From positions 124,001 to 188,000 of the forward strand of contig JAIWZP010000032.1 in assembly GCA_025201375.1 (NCBI GenBank): a DNA stretch of 64,000 nucleotides. Direction: 5' to 3'. Below, one piece after another: positions 47,658-60,098 of this stretch. The translations under genes were made by a program, and so were the position numbers. This DNA comes from Gongronella butleri (Eukaryota > Mucoromycota > Mucoromycetes > Mucorales > Cunninghamellaceae). The notes beneath the pieces were generated by a model, which was not told the origin of the DNA, did not search any database, and saw nothing but the letters and a program-made list of their open reading frames with translations. Numbering within the stretch: position 1 is the first letter of the stretch; each line of letters opens with the position of its first letter.

Positions 47658-49105
47658 TGGCAACCCCCTCTATGAGAGCCCAATTGACGCGTATTTTTTT
47701 TTTGTTTTGAATAGTGTTTGACCGTGCCTGCTATGTGGTCGGACCGTGCCAAGGCGACAATGCGTGAGGCGGCGATCAAGGCCGGGTTGATCGAAGACAA
47801 TGATCATCGCGACCGCCTGATGCTGATTTCCGAGCCCGAGGCTGCCGCTCTGTATTGTGAGAAGAAATGCGAGCAATTTGATCTGCGCCACGGCGACAAG
47901 TTTATGATTTGTGATGCTGGTGGTGGCACAGTGGATTTGATCGTGTTTGAGATTGACGAGCGATCCGGTCGCAAGCTGCGCGAGTCGACCAAGGGCCACG
48001 GTCAGTCATGTGGCTCCGTGTTCCTGGATCGCCGCATGCGCAAGCTGCTGAAAAAGAAATTCAAGGATTATTTGTCGTCGATCCCCGCGTCTGCGTTTGA
48101 AACGATGATGGACATCTTTGTGGATCTGATCAAGCCGCAATTCGATGGCATGGAGGACCAATTCATCACGCTCCCCGCGTCCATGAACCTCGAATCCCTG
48201 ACGAACCCGACAATTGGCCTTGAAGATGGTGTTTTGTGCATCACGGCGGCCGAGCTCAAGCAAGAGGTGTTTGAGCCCGTGATCAAGGAAGTCCTTGCCC
48301 TGATTGAGGATCAGCTCATCAAGGCTGGCAGCCTGCAGGCCGTCTTCCTCGTCGGCGGCTTTGGTTCGTCCAATTATCTGTTTGAGCGCGTTCATCAGGA
48401 ATTCAGCGGCCGTGTCGGCCTCGTTGCCGTCCCCCCGCGTTGTGAGCTTGCCGTTGTGCGTGGCGCCGTCTACTTTGGCCTCAATCCCCGCGTCGTCCAG
48501 ACACGTATTCCTCGTTGCTGGTATGGCATCGACACGACCACCACCTTTGAAGAAGGTATCGATCCACCAAGCTACAAGATCGTCCGCGCCGACGGAAGCG
48601 TTCGCTGCGACAATCGTTTCTCCGTCTATGTCAAACGCGGCCAGCCCCTCGGTAAAAGAACCCCCACCAAAAATAGGAAAATGTGGGAAAATGTGGGAAA
48701 AAATGGGCCATGAAGCTCATTTTTTTCTTTTTTTTTTAAAAAAAAACAAGACATCGACCACTGTGTGTCAAAGGACTTCTTTGCCTACTATCCTCATCAT
48801 ACCACTTGTACATTATACGCTGCCGATACGGAAGAAAAGCCTCGATACACGACAAGCCCGGGTGTGCGCAAGATCGCCAACTTTACCATCCCAATGCCTG
48901 CCCTCACAGGTGTCATGGAGGGCGAAAAGGTTGATCTCACCATCAAAATGTACTTTGGCGAGGTCGAACTCAGAGTCGAAGGTAAGAAAACGCGAAAGAA
49001 AAAAAATAAAATGGAATTGGACGCGTTTCACTCACGGATCTCTTTTCTCTAGCTGTCATCCGAGGCAAGACCTATGGCACCAGCTACACGTTCGACACGG
49101 ATTAG
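46878..49105 (+). CDS. HSPA12-like Hsp70-family ATPase
   Basis: Seven exons: 46878-46938, 47050-47116, 47200-47230 (31 nt), 47312-47593, 47715-48651, 48751-48981, 49053-49105 (553 aa). The actin/Hsp70 ATPase motifs are present: phosphate-1 VIGIDFGTTFSGCSYAF (split after the first Gly), phosphate-2 DAGGGTVDLIVFEI and adenosine VFLVGGFGSSNYLFERV. The order, and the absence of an Hsp70 substrate-binding domain and EEVD tail, fit the HSPA12 branch, whose cellular role is poorly defined. LISEPEAAALY is the usual connecting motif. The C-terminal segment from about residue 460 (DHCVSKDFFAYYPHHTTCTL) resembles HSPA12 ends. AATAAA follows at 49227-49232. Exon 3 is one of the window's small exons. Confidence 0.9.
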
Positions 49106-49226
49106 ACTCAATTGATCTGCTTGCTGACCCATCTTCTGCGTTTACGCTTTACTTTTACATATTTTATTGATGCCCCCCTTTTTTTCCTTTATTTTTGCTT
49201 GCCAAACCTTGTCGCGCGACGAGGAG

Positions 49227-49232
49227 AATAAA
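49227..49232 (+). terminator. Poly(A) signal AATAAA of the HSPA12-like gene
   Basis: AATAAA 122 nt after the stop codon. Confidence 0.55.
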
Positions 49233-50255
49233 AATCCACCGCTTTTTACACCGATGTAACAATGCTCATGACACGAGAAGGGCTGGATTCGTGGGAGAGA
49301 AAGCGATCAAACACGAGACGCGCTAATTTACCATGCTTTGTGTGTGTGTGTTTTTTTTTTAAAACTGGCCAAAATGAAATGGTTGCAGGAGTGAAACTCG
49401 CACTCTGGGCACCATTGTCGTGGTTTCGGGATGATTTTCCTGGGACCCGAAGCACGAGGCGAAAGGTGGCTCACTTGACTTTTTGTTTTCAATGTTGCTT
49501 GGATACTGACACATTTGATGGGGGGAGAGGGTCTTGAATGATCTTATTTAAACGATTTGCTTTGTTTGGAGTGCTATATGGAGTTTTGGTCATGGGATGC
49601 GGTCGATTCCCTTTTCTGCGCACTCAGGCACTCTCCGCATGTGTGTCAATCTCCACAACGATCCCAAATGAATCGTCAGGGCACCGTGCGGCGACATGGA
49701 CGTGTCATTCTTGCATGTAAGGCAGAAAGTGACGCGACGCGACGCGACGTGGCACGTTTTTGATCTTTTCTGGTTTTTTTTATTTTTTATTTACGAGCTG
49801 TTCTCAATGATCAATGACGTCGATGATATCGATGGACGTCGATCAAAATGTGGGAGACAAGAGTCGTCTTTTTTTTTTTTCTCGCGCTAAAAGCTGCTGG
49901 CGTGAAGATGCTTCACTAAAATGGTGAAAAACAATAAAGCAGTGACACGGTGGTACCACGGTCCGTGTATTCCACCAAATTGAAAGCCGCTCCCCCTTGT
50001 CTCTGTACTACACGGATAATATTTTCTTGATTCTTCATGTCACCCACAAGGAACACCAGGTTCTCACACTAAGACAACCTTGAATGGCTGGTGAGGCGCT
50101 TAGATAAGGTACCTTAGTGTGAGTGCCATTTGCGCTGACGAGCTTCATTCTTCTCATGCTATGCTAAAATGAATGATGATCGGGCGAAAAGCGCGACAAA
50201 AAGGACGAAAACGACATTTACGCCTTAACGATCGATCCAATGGCCATTTTTCCGC
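49233..50255. other. Spacer with a strong hairpin
   Basis: No gene supported. It contains an inverted repeat, CTCACACTAAG at 50063-50073 and CTTAGTGTGAG at 50113-50123, with a shorter inner pairing (CCTT/AAGG). Confidence 0.5.
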
Positions 50256-51049
50256 ATGAATACACACTACTGGACGGCCCAATTGGGCTTGGCTGTGCTT
50301 TGCCCTGAAATGGGTGGGCACCAAAACCTGTTTTTTAATTCAATCGACGTCATCTTGTGTCTCAAATTGCAGAAAATGGAGATCGCCGAGACGCAGACGA
50401 GGAAGGAGGTTGAACCAGGACTTGTTCAGCCCATGGGCGCAAGGGGGGGGTGTTTACCCGGTCGCACAGCTACTGGTGAGGCGTGTCATTCTCAGATTGC
50501 CTCGTTCCTCCTCCACCCATCACAAAAAAATACGTAAAAAAATACAAGACCATAAAGATACCCCTGTGATTGGCGCAGCCAGTGCCATGATGACGATGAA
50601 GGGCAATTCTGTCAATGAAACAATGGTACAGCTTGGTGCGACGTGACAATCGGCAATCTCAATGTGATTGGTCCCAGCCAATTTGCACCCATGGAGCGCG
50701 TCTTTATTTTTTTTGGCATGAATTGACGCGTCTCGTTCGTCGCTGTGCCGCGCGCTATGTCAGTTTTGCAGGCCCAATGGCGTTCCAAGACGTCCCATTT
50801 CTCTTTTTTTCTTTTCTCTTTCTTTTTTTTCCGACTCAGTAATGCTTCCAGATGCCAATTGCCAAGTGTTGCCACTGGGTGGATGGACATTTTTTTAGTG
50901 TTGTGGAACACCATGTGGCTGTACCAGGGTCCGGTGACGTCCCCCCCAATCCCAATTGGCTGTCGTCCCATCCCGTCTGCAAGGCCCTTCAAGCGGGAAA
51001 CTCATTTGTCCTCCTAGTGGATGACCATGGTTTGGTCATGTTGCAATAA
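50256..51049 (+). other. Possible small spliced gene, structure unresolved
   Basis: The best exon candidate is 50852-51049. It opens after CTTCCAG and reads MPIAKCCHWVDGHFF to a C-terminal NSFVLLVDDHGLVMLQ and TAA, with codons like those of known exons. Upstream, fragments such as WCDVTIGNLNVIGPSQFAP (about 50630-50700) look protein-like but lie in a different frame and end in a stop, and I could not link them with good splice sites. The last segment is faintly like the end of an RCC1-type propeller, but not enough to name it. A spurious reading of intergenic DNA remains possible. The following 349 bp to the next gene hold nothing I can identify. Confidence 0.3.
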
Positions 51050-51368
51050 AGTGTCCAATATCGCGTCTTGTGTCTCTTTTTCCCCGCATCCATGTTTCCC
51101 ACAATGGCGAAACAAATGGAAAAATAAGCACCAATGGTGCGTCTTGAAGCAAAAACGCAAAACTTGCCACGTTTGTGCACCCCTGTGCATCAAAAGGCTC
51201 CTTTTTCACAGCACGCATAGTGTCACGTGTGTCATTGATCCAGCAAATTCGGCAAATCGTCTTGTGACGCGCCATTAAATTCTCAATGGGTGAAGTGGGA
51301 AACAAAAAAGGTGCCTGTTTTCAGAAAAGAAACCCCTTTACACAATTAACGTGCCGAAAGGGTCGTCA

Positions 51369-51374
51369 TTTATT
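51369..51374 (-). terminator. Poly(A) signal (minus strand AATAAA) of the F-box/UBP-finger gene
   Basis: TTTATT on the plus strand, 25 nt past the minus-strand stop. Confidence 0.55.
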
Positions 51375-51398
51375 TTAGCTTCATGCAAGCCTTGAACT

Positions 51399-52747
51399 CT
51401 ATTGTGACAGAATCCGGTTGATCTGTGACAATACACCGCGATCCAAGCAGTCTGCATCATAGGAATTTATAAAAATACGATTAAAGTCCGTCGTCCTGGG
51501 CCGACTTGGCATCGTATGATCTCCCCCCCTCCTTTTTTTCGCTCCCCCCAATGGGCATTTTTCCCCCCTTACCCTTGTGCACGGTTGGCCCATGGATATT
51601 GTACATCCTTTTGACGTAACAATAGAGTGGGACAGACACGACGACAAAATGCGTATGGAATTTGAGGTGTGGAAGCAATTGGCGCGACACGGGCGCGAAA
51701 AAGCGGTCATGTCGAGGCGCCGTGGATGGGGGGACGGCCTGCGCATTGGACAAATAGTGGATCCACCGATAAAACCACTGGCTGTCCAAAAGGAGGCTTG
51801 GTGTCTGAATTGTCGAATACAGCAATTTCAGCTCGCACGCTCGCCGTTGTGGGAAATCCAGCCCATACGTAAGCCAGCGCAGCCATTGTCTCACACCATA
51901 CTGTTCGCTCACTGGGAGTGACTGGTGCTCTTGATGCTCTGTGCCCCAAAAACCCACCTTTGAGGGGAGAAAAACAGGCATTCCAAATGGCAAAAACGCC
52001 CCATAGAACAAACAACACGCAAAATAAAAGGGGCGGGACGGACGCGTCATAGAGCATAAAAAGCAAGAAAATGAGCCATTGATACCATGGACGCCGTGCA
52101 ATGGGGGATGAAATCGCATTTTTTTCATCATTTCATACCGGTCGATCGCACGCATAGCACCACAATTCCAAGAAATTGGCGCCAATGAGCCTCAGAACGA
52201 TTGCATGCGTCTTGTTGGCAAGGTAGTGCTGGTGTAGATGCCCTGGATTCTTTTGCGGATGGAAAAAAATGTCGCCACAGGCTTTCAAAAAGAACAAAAG
52301 GTCAATTGAGCAAGCTCGCGGCCCCTCATCCTTGTGTCCAATGGCCCGAGCAAGCAACTGATCTTTACCTAAATGATAACATCCGGGAGATAAACACATC
52401 CCAAAGGACGAGGATCCGGATGCAGGGCAGCAAGTCACGTTTTCATGTGTTATTGGCGATGTGTAGGCGGTCATTGCGCGCGCAACACGTTCATAGTCGT
52501 GTTCCCATGGCAAGGTCAGATGTGGACACATCCGAAGCACCTCCTTGGCAGATGTGGCCATATCAAACCAAGACATGGCCGGATCGCGATAGCGAACGCC
52601 ATATTTGTTTCTCACAAGGCTGCGCCAAAGCACGCTGTCGTGTTGAAGCTGGTAAAACCGCTTGCAGGTGCTTAGGAATGCCCGCAGATCATCCGCATGA
52701 AGATGGTGTAACACCAAAAAAACGATTTCATAAGAAAGTCGCTCCAT
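51399..52747 (-). CDS. F-box protein with UBP-type zinc finger
   Basis: Minus strand, four exons: 52747-52369, 52281-52139, 51957-51573, 51451-51399 (319 aa). Residues 1-50 (MERLSYEIVFLVLHHLHADD ... LWRSLVRNKYG) form an F-box. Residues about 110-175 carry a UBP-finger pattern, GMCLSPGCYHLACGD, GHLHQHYLANKTH and LELWCYACDRPVG; such fingers bind the free C-terminus of ubiquitin. The intron 52368-52282 (87 nt) has no stop in frame, but removing it brings the zinc-ligand spacing into register, so I accept it. The third intron (181 nt) is long for this window. After the finger come a Trp/Leu-rich region and a short last exon (DCLDRGVLSQINRILSQ). F-box plus ubiquitin-binding finger suggests an SCF adaptor that also senses ubiquitin; this is inference. 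Confidence 0.78.
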
Positions 52748-53980
52748 GTTCACGCGGCCATAAACAAAGAAAAAAAAAAGGAGGCAAAGGGCCTTTTTTT
52801 TTAGAGAACGACCTAGTGGTGGGGCAGGGCCCTGGTGCACGTTTTTAGCGCGCGTACTTTTTTTTTTATCAAAATCACCCCATTTCACACAGACAAAGAT
52901 GCGTGCTTGTCTCATCGCTCGTTTTTTTTTTTTTTTACCCCGTCTTTACGGACTATTTGCTTGAAGAACAAGGGGGAAGATGAGGCCCGATGGTCGCAAT
53001 TGAAACCAAATTGGTCGCCATGGGACAATTTGGAAAGTGTGTGGCATGTCGCGTGGAACTAAAGCCCTGTTTCAATGCAGGTTCCATTTTGCACATGCGC
53101 CATGATGGCGAGACTCCGATAGGAAGTGGTCCAAGAGCCTCTTTGTTTTTCGACGAGCAAAAAAGCAATGTGCGAGTGAAAGTCCACAATTGGCTAGCCC
53201 CGCGTTCTAACACCACCACCACCACCACACACACACACACAAGGCTCGATCACGTTACTAAAGATAGGTTTGCAGGTACTCACACCTTTGTTGTGCCATT
53301 TGCCAACAAATAAACATCGATTATATGTGCCACTCCGCCATTTTTTGCGATTCTCATTCCCCATTGCGCCCCCACCTCCACCACTCCCCCCACGCACACA
53401 TGGACACGCTCTCAAAAGGGGCGCAAGTCCGACCCTACTTGACTCTTTTGAAAGCCTTCAATTGATGGGCTGACCCGCTTGAAAGGAAAAAAAATGGGAG
53501 AAAAACGAGACGTGTGTCACAAAAAAAAATGGAAAAGAGTGATCCCGTCATACCGAGTTGTTGTCTTGCGCCCATGCCACCCCTCCGAGGAAAGACCTCT
53601 TGGCACTAGCCAGTCCCGACGTGCTGCAGAAAAAGCGAGCGATTAAGCGCGCGGATGATGTCAATGGAAAAAAAAAACAAAGCCCAAAAGACATTGGCTC
53701 AATGTTACTAGTTTAGATTGAAGTCTTCCTCCCACGCCTAGATCAACCTTCTCTCTTGGGGGGGGGATAAACATGTGGGGGGAGACACAAAGGAGAATGA
53801 CATGGTGCTCTTTGTGATTGCATTAAGAAAAAACTGGAGTTGGGCGTGCTCCCCCCATGCCAAAGATGGTTATTGCATGATTTCCCGGACAGACCATCAT
53901 TTAAAAGAGGCGATCAAGCCAGCACTTTTTTTTCGTTCCTCTTTTTCTTATCTTTTTACTTTTTTTTCCTCTTACCTTCA
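52748..53980. other. Divergent spacer between F-box/UBP-finger and C2H2 genes
   Basis: No gene supported. It has a short CA repeat near 53226-53240 and several A-, T- and C-runs. A T-rich leader precedes the C2H2 start. Confidence 0.5.
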
Positions 53981-54783
53981 ATGATGCCTGCAGGTCAAGC
54001 TAAGAAGACACGCTCTGCTAAGCGATTTCAATGCACAGGCTTTGGCAATTGCAACATGGTGTTCACCCGAGGCGAGCATCTCGCTAGACACATGAGGTAA
54101 AACTCATCTTCTTATCAAAGACGCAAAGTCGTATTTTTTTTGGCGTCGACTTACGTTTTCTTTTTCTTTTCTCACTATTTCTCTTTCTCCCAACAGAAAG
54201 CACACTGGCGAGGTAAGTCACGGATCTATCGATTGCGTTTCCCACCCCCCTTTGCTCCCTGTTTTTGTGGGTCACGCCCCGGTACCCCGCCGCCACCCCC
54301 TATTTTTTTTTTTTTTTTACGCGGCGACGCGTCTGGGACATGATCCTAGCGGGCTTTATGCAAGGTGATTAACGACGGTCTTTTTTCCTTTTTTTTCGCG
54401 AATAGAAACCATTTCCTTGCATCTTTTCGGGATGTACCAAGTCATTTTCCAGATTCGACAATATGATGCAACACACGCAGACGCACCGCCACCATCCACA
54501 GCAGCCCATGCCGGCATCGGCTTACGCGCGCGTGCCATACGACCAGCAAGCCAAGGAACGCGTCGTCCTGCATCGTCCAGCGTCACCCGTATTGCTGCTT
54601 TCGCCAATGTCGTCCAATGACTCGTCCTCGGACGACGACGAGGAATGGATGGATCAGCGCCGCCTATCGATTGCCGACTTGTGCAATCCCATCGACTTGC
54701 CACCAAAGAAATTGCCCCTCACCCACGACGAAGTCGAGGTCATTGAAACATTCCAAAAGCTCAGTCAATGCAAATGGGACTGA
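53981..54783 (+). CDS. C2H2 zinc-finger transcription factor
   Basis: Three exons: 53981-54096, 54197-54212 (16 nt), 54406-54783 (169 aa). Two adjacent C2H2 fingers: FQCTGFGNCNMVFTRGEHLA followed by RHMRKH, and FPCIFSGCTKSFSRFDNMMQ followed by HTQTH, joined by the classic TGEKPF linker. Exon 2 encodes only KHTGE, so the linker sits on a 16-nt exon. The second finger resembles those of yeast stress and metabolism regulators of the Usv1/Rgm1/Com2 type, but this is only a similarity in finger spelling. The C-terminal half is Gln/His/Pro-rich, then acidic (SSDDDEEWMD), with a closing LTHDEVEVIETFQKLSQCKW motif that may be a conserved interaction segment. Two ATGs are adjacent at the start, and either could be used. 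Confidence 0.85.
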
Positions 54784-55107
54784 ATTCGCCCAGTTGCACC
54801 TCTTTTTTCCCTCACTTTTTTCACCTGTTCATATTTCACCCCCCCCCGGCCCCAATTGCCCAGTTTTTTTTCTTGGTCACGCCATTGATTAGGGTCGCGA
54901 TCCTGTCGCTCTGTCGACGTTGATTTTTTTTTCCCTTTTTGCGTTGCCCGTGTCTATATTTCTCTCATAGTTTATCCCCTCTCTCTGCATGTCTTTTTGT
55001 TTATTCCCTACTTCATTTCTCAAAAAAAAAAAACCTTGTATTGCAAAATCGCACGATCGCCAAAAGGGCGCAGGGATTCGCGGGTCCTCTTTTGATTTTC
55101 TCTCCCT

Positions 55108-55139
<32 letters not shown>

Positions 55140-55981
55140 CTCTCCCTTCTCTGTTCAATGCCACTTTCTATCGTTCATTCAAGCCTAAATTCTCTTTTTC
55201 CCTCGTTCATTATGGGAAAAAAAATAAAAAACGCCCTCAATTGTACGTAAAAAAAAAAAAAAAGACAAAAAAGTGACGCCTACGCAGCCCATTTCTCCTG
55301 AACGACGGCGATCTCTGCGATTTTTTATTTGTCAAGTCACTTGATTCAGAAGGATTTCTGTTGTTGTTGTTACGCCAAGTGCTTGTGCGCTTTTTCGCAT
55401 CAACACTTTTTTTTCGCACCTTGTTTTTTTTTTTGCAAATTGTCAAGCATTGTGCAACACGGATGCCTATTTTAGGCGGTTCCCCTGGCTTGTGCAACCA
55501 AAGAAAATCGGATGGTCCTGGTATTGGCAATGAGGCAACAGCGTGATCAAGCCAGGGGCCGTGTTTGCCAATTGACACTGACGGGTCGGTCCTGATCCGT
55601 CCTAGCGACCCATTGGTGCGCGACTGGTTAGAGAAGGACGCACCACTGGCGTCTCAGAAGCAGACGGAAGAGGACTGGAGAACAGGGGGAAGCGATAAAA
55701 GGTCAGACGAGAAAAAAAAACGAGGGACGAGAAAAAAAAAAAGGCAACCGATGAGGGGCACCAGCGCGGCGCGTGGCCAGGTAACACCAAATCACGCTAG
55801 AAAATTTGCGATTTCAGCATGAATTCGTGCAGCTGATGATGATGGAGGGCCGGTGTTTCACCCCAGCCCGACCCCCCTGTTGCTACGGCCCGCTTTTTGC
55901 GAAAAGGCTTTTGGGCCTCCGGCCCCCCATCACGCTTCTTTTTCTTCTCTCTCTTTTTTTTTTACAGACACACTCAACAAA
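54784..55981. other. TPI upstream region
   Basis: No gene supported. It contains (CT)n/(CA)n tracts at about 55100-55150 and several T-runs. The end forms the TPI leader: a CT-rich stretch (55930-55965), then CTCAACAAA before the donor of the 5'UTR intron. Confidence 0.5.
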
Positions 55982-56074
55982 GTAAGGACTGTGCTACCCA
56001 GCTTTCCCCTTGACTTTTTACATAAACAAATATAGCAGCAAGGACTCACATGCTTTTTCTTTTCTATCTGATAG
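55982..56074 (+). promoter_or_regulatory. 5'UTR intron of the triosephosphate isomerase gene
   Basis: A donor GTAAGG at 55982 and acceptor CTGATAG ending 56074 enclose 93 nt, within the window's normal intron size. The ATG follows nine bases after the acceptor. Leader introns often raise expression of glycolytic genes, which would suit TPI; this role is inference. Confidence 0.6.
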
Positions 56075-56083
56075 CACTACAAT

Positions 56084-57352
<1,269 letters not shown>

Positions 57353-57423
57353 ATTTTTTCCCCACGGCGATTTCATCATCACCCCTCTTCATGCTTGGAT
57401 GCAATGAGTCGCAAAAATATAAA

Positions 57424-57429
57424 AATAAA
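57424..57429 (+). terminator. Poly(A) signal AATAAA of TPI1
   Basis: AATAAA 72 nt after the stop. The rest of the spacer to 57906 has T-run and A-run homopolymers and no supported gene. Confidence 0.6.
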
Positions 57430-57906
57430 AAGATTCTCTTTAGCGCTTCGGACGCGCTCAAGAGCCTAGATCAGAATTTTTCATTAAGCTGGCATGACGA
57501 TCACTTGGTTGTGATTGGCCAAATTTCTTGGGATGGACTCGGACGTCGAGACGCGTCGTTTGCAAGGTGGTGAGAAAGGGGTATCGTCTATCCCATGATC
57601 TTTTTTTTTTTTTTTTTTTTGTGCCAATGGGCAAGTCAATGCATAAAAGCCATTCTCTCCTTCGCCTCCCCTTGGGATGGTATCAATTGGGAGTGATAAA
57701 AATGCCAAGCAACAAAAAAGGCTGAGACGGCCTGCCTGAAAAAATGCATTTGTTTTGGGTTCACCTAGTCCAGGCATTGGCGGACTCGCTATTTTTAGAA
57801 ATTGGCATCCGAAAAAAAAAAAAAAAAGGCACACACCCAGCTTTTGACTCCCTTTTATCCTTTCTTTCGCTCCTTTTGTTTTCTGCATCAGACCCATTTT
57901 GTTTCA

Positions 57907-59032
57907 ATGGCTCCCATTGATAGTTACGATCATTATCTGGTGGCTCGTCAGGCTGTCCAGGACAATGTTGCCAACAACCTGGCACCCACAGACGACCAAA
58001 AGACGATTTTGATCATCATTGGCGTATACACAGCAGCCATTCTTGTCCTATGGAACATGCCGTTCATTAAAATCGTGCTTGCCCCGTTCAAAGTAAACAA
58101 CTTTTTTTTAAGGAAAACCACACGATGGCTTGCAAAAAGGTGCTCACCGCTTCTTTTGTATGCTTTTAGCTTCTCACTGTCGGTCTCCACGAGTTCTCGC
58201 ACGCGATTGTAGGCTGCTTAACGTGCGCCAAGATTGAATCCATCGAAATTGATCCAGACGAGGGTGGTGTGACAAGAATGGTATAGCATTGAAAAAAAAT
58301 TAGTGAATTCATTTACGGATGGTCGTTTCCTTATATTCTGTCTTGCTTTTTGCGTAGCGTGGCGGCATTCCCATGTGTACTCTGCCTGCCGGGTACCTTG
58401 GTTCGTCGGCAATTGGTGCGATTCTTGTCATGTGCGGGTTCAACATCCTCGCATCCAAAATCGCGTCCATCTTTTTGGGTGTATGCCTGCTTTTCACATT
58501 GTGGTGGGCAAAGAACTGGTTGACACGCATCATTGGTGTCGTTTTCATCGGCGTCATGATCTTTTTGTGGTGGCTCGCACACGGTGTTGGTCTGCGCTAC
58601 TTTGTCTTATTTGTGGGGTAAGTCTCCATCGAAAATAAGGTGACACAAGCCTTGGCGCTGATCCTCATTCCCCCTTTTTTTCTTATTTTTTTTTTCAGCG
58701 TGATGTCCTGTTTGTATTGCTTGTGGGATATCCTGGATGATTTGGTCTTCCGCAAGGCTTATGAATCCGACGCGTCGAAATTCGCCAAACTTTGCGGCGG
58801 GTGCATGTCCAGCCGCGTTTGGGGCGTGCTCTGGTTCTTCATCAGCTTGGCCTTTTTCGTCTCCGGCATTCTGATCGGCCTGGCCGCGTTCAAAGGTATG
58901 TAACACACAAAAAAAAGGACGTGATACCCTCCGTTTCCGCGATTTCTTTGATGAACGATGGCTAATGGCATTTATTATATTATAGAGGATATGCAGACAC
59001 AGCAGCAGCAAGCGCAAGGTTTCGGCTGGTAA
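57907..59032 (+). CDS. Peptidase M50B-like integral membrane protein
   Basis: Five exons: 57907-58092, 58170-58280, 58358-58617, 58699-58895, 58986-59032 (266 aa). Multiple hydrophobic helices flank a zinc-binding HExxH motif, seen as LHEFSHA near residue 69, as in the M50B-like family of fungi and plants. Further family features are GGIPMCTLPAGYLGSSAIG after the motif and CLYCLWDILDDLVFRKAYES late in the protein, where Asp residues could give the third zinc ligand. Site-2 proteases cut substrates within membranes. Whether this branch is active, and on what, is unknown. Splice junctions all keep frame. AATAAA follows at 59123-59128. Confidence 0.9.
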
Positions 59033-59122
59033 AGCGCATTGCCTCCATCATAGAACGTTTTCTAGCAACAAAAGAAATGCTCGCCATTTCATCATCTCCT
59101 TGTAAAACTTGTATATACCACT

Positions 59123-59128
59123 AATAAA
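59123..59128 (+). terminator. Poly(A) signal AATAAA of the M50B-like gene
   Basis: AATAAA 91 nt after the stop codon. Confidence 0.6.
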
Positions 59129-59390
59129 GCACCAAACCGTAGACGCGTCGCGTCGCACAACATTTCATGCTTTCACTTGCAGCACCGTATTCCTTGGAAA
59201 TTTTGTCACTTTTTTCGAAAAACGAAAATCATAAATTTGTGATCGCGTTCAGTGAACCATCACTGGCTTTTTGAGCTCTGTTGTCTGAACAATAACCAAC
59301 GCATTCTGACAAATGAAATGACCGATGCAAAAAGTTAAACCCAAGCCAGCGCACTGTAAGTCATCCCATTAGATGCTACGCCACCCTGTT

Positions 59391-59721
59391 TGTTAGTAAA
59401 ACTGGTATAAAAATCACAAGTTTATTAGACCATTGTCGAGCAAATTGCGATCAAAGTTTTTGTTAAAAAAGTGGATTTTCTTTGTCAGTTTTAATCATCC
59501 ACCAGTGAAACTGGATTCATCTGGGAGAGGTTCAACAGCTGTTTTCGACACATTAATAGCTCTGCAGGTCGCCCTTTCCGCTGTTGAGCAAAACGAGATC
59601 AAACAAAGTTCAAATGTTTGATCAGATTTTGCAAGCGTGCAAATCCCGTTCATCGGGCGTGCAAACAATCTGAAAATGCCGCTCTTCCGGACGATACTAT
59701 ATGATACCAGTTTTACCAACA
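59391..59721. mobile_element. Candidate MITE with 18-bp terminal inverted repeats
   Basis: TGTTAGTAAAACTGGTAT at 59391-59408 is matched on the opposite strand at 59704-59721 (17 of 18 positions). The 331-bp interior is AT-rich with no convincing reading frame. I found no clear target-site duplication, so the exact ends are uncertain. It lies in a 1 kb spacer that otherwise holds nothing I can identify. A non-autonomous DNA transposon is the simplest reading; a chance inverted repeat is the alternative. Confidence 0.4.
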
Positions 59722-60098
59722 TCCATAAAATATTTCGAGAACCAGTGCTGAAATTTTGAAAAAAAACGAAATTTTGGGTTCATCAAACATGAAAAGTACG
59801 CGTCATACCATCATCAGGGCACAAGAGAACGCGCGAGCGCGTCGAGCGCCTCTTTACTGTAGCACAATATCAGGCTGCAATACGCAGATCTTGGCCTTTT
59901 GTCGGTTTTGATCGTGATGACAAATAGCTTTTTCTGATCGTGTATAAACTGTAAGCTTTTGGAGACACCAAAGCGCGAGCAGCAGATAATAACGCGCCTG
60001 CACCAGCCGCCGGGCGACCCGGACTTTTAAAATCAAACCCAATCCTGCAAACTTTTTTTTTTTGTCACTCTTTTCCTCAGTTGATCATTGTCGAGACC

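Noticed and set aside
50612..50992. Minus-strand open frame opposite the candidate small gene
   Set aside because: It spans a Lys-rich reading of a T-run and shows no family motif; the plus strand has the better exon.
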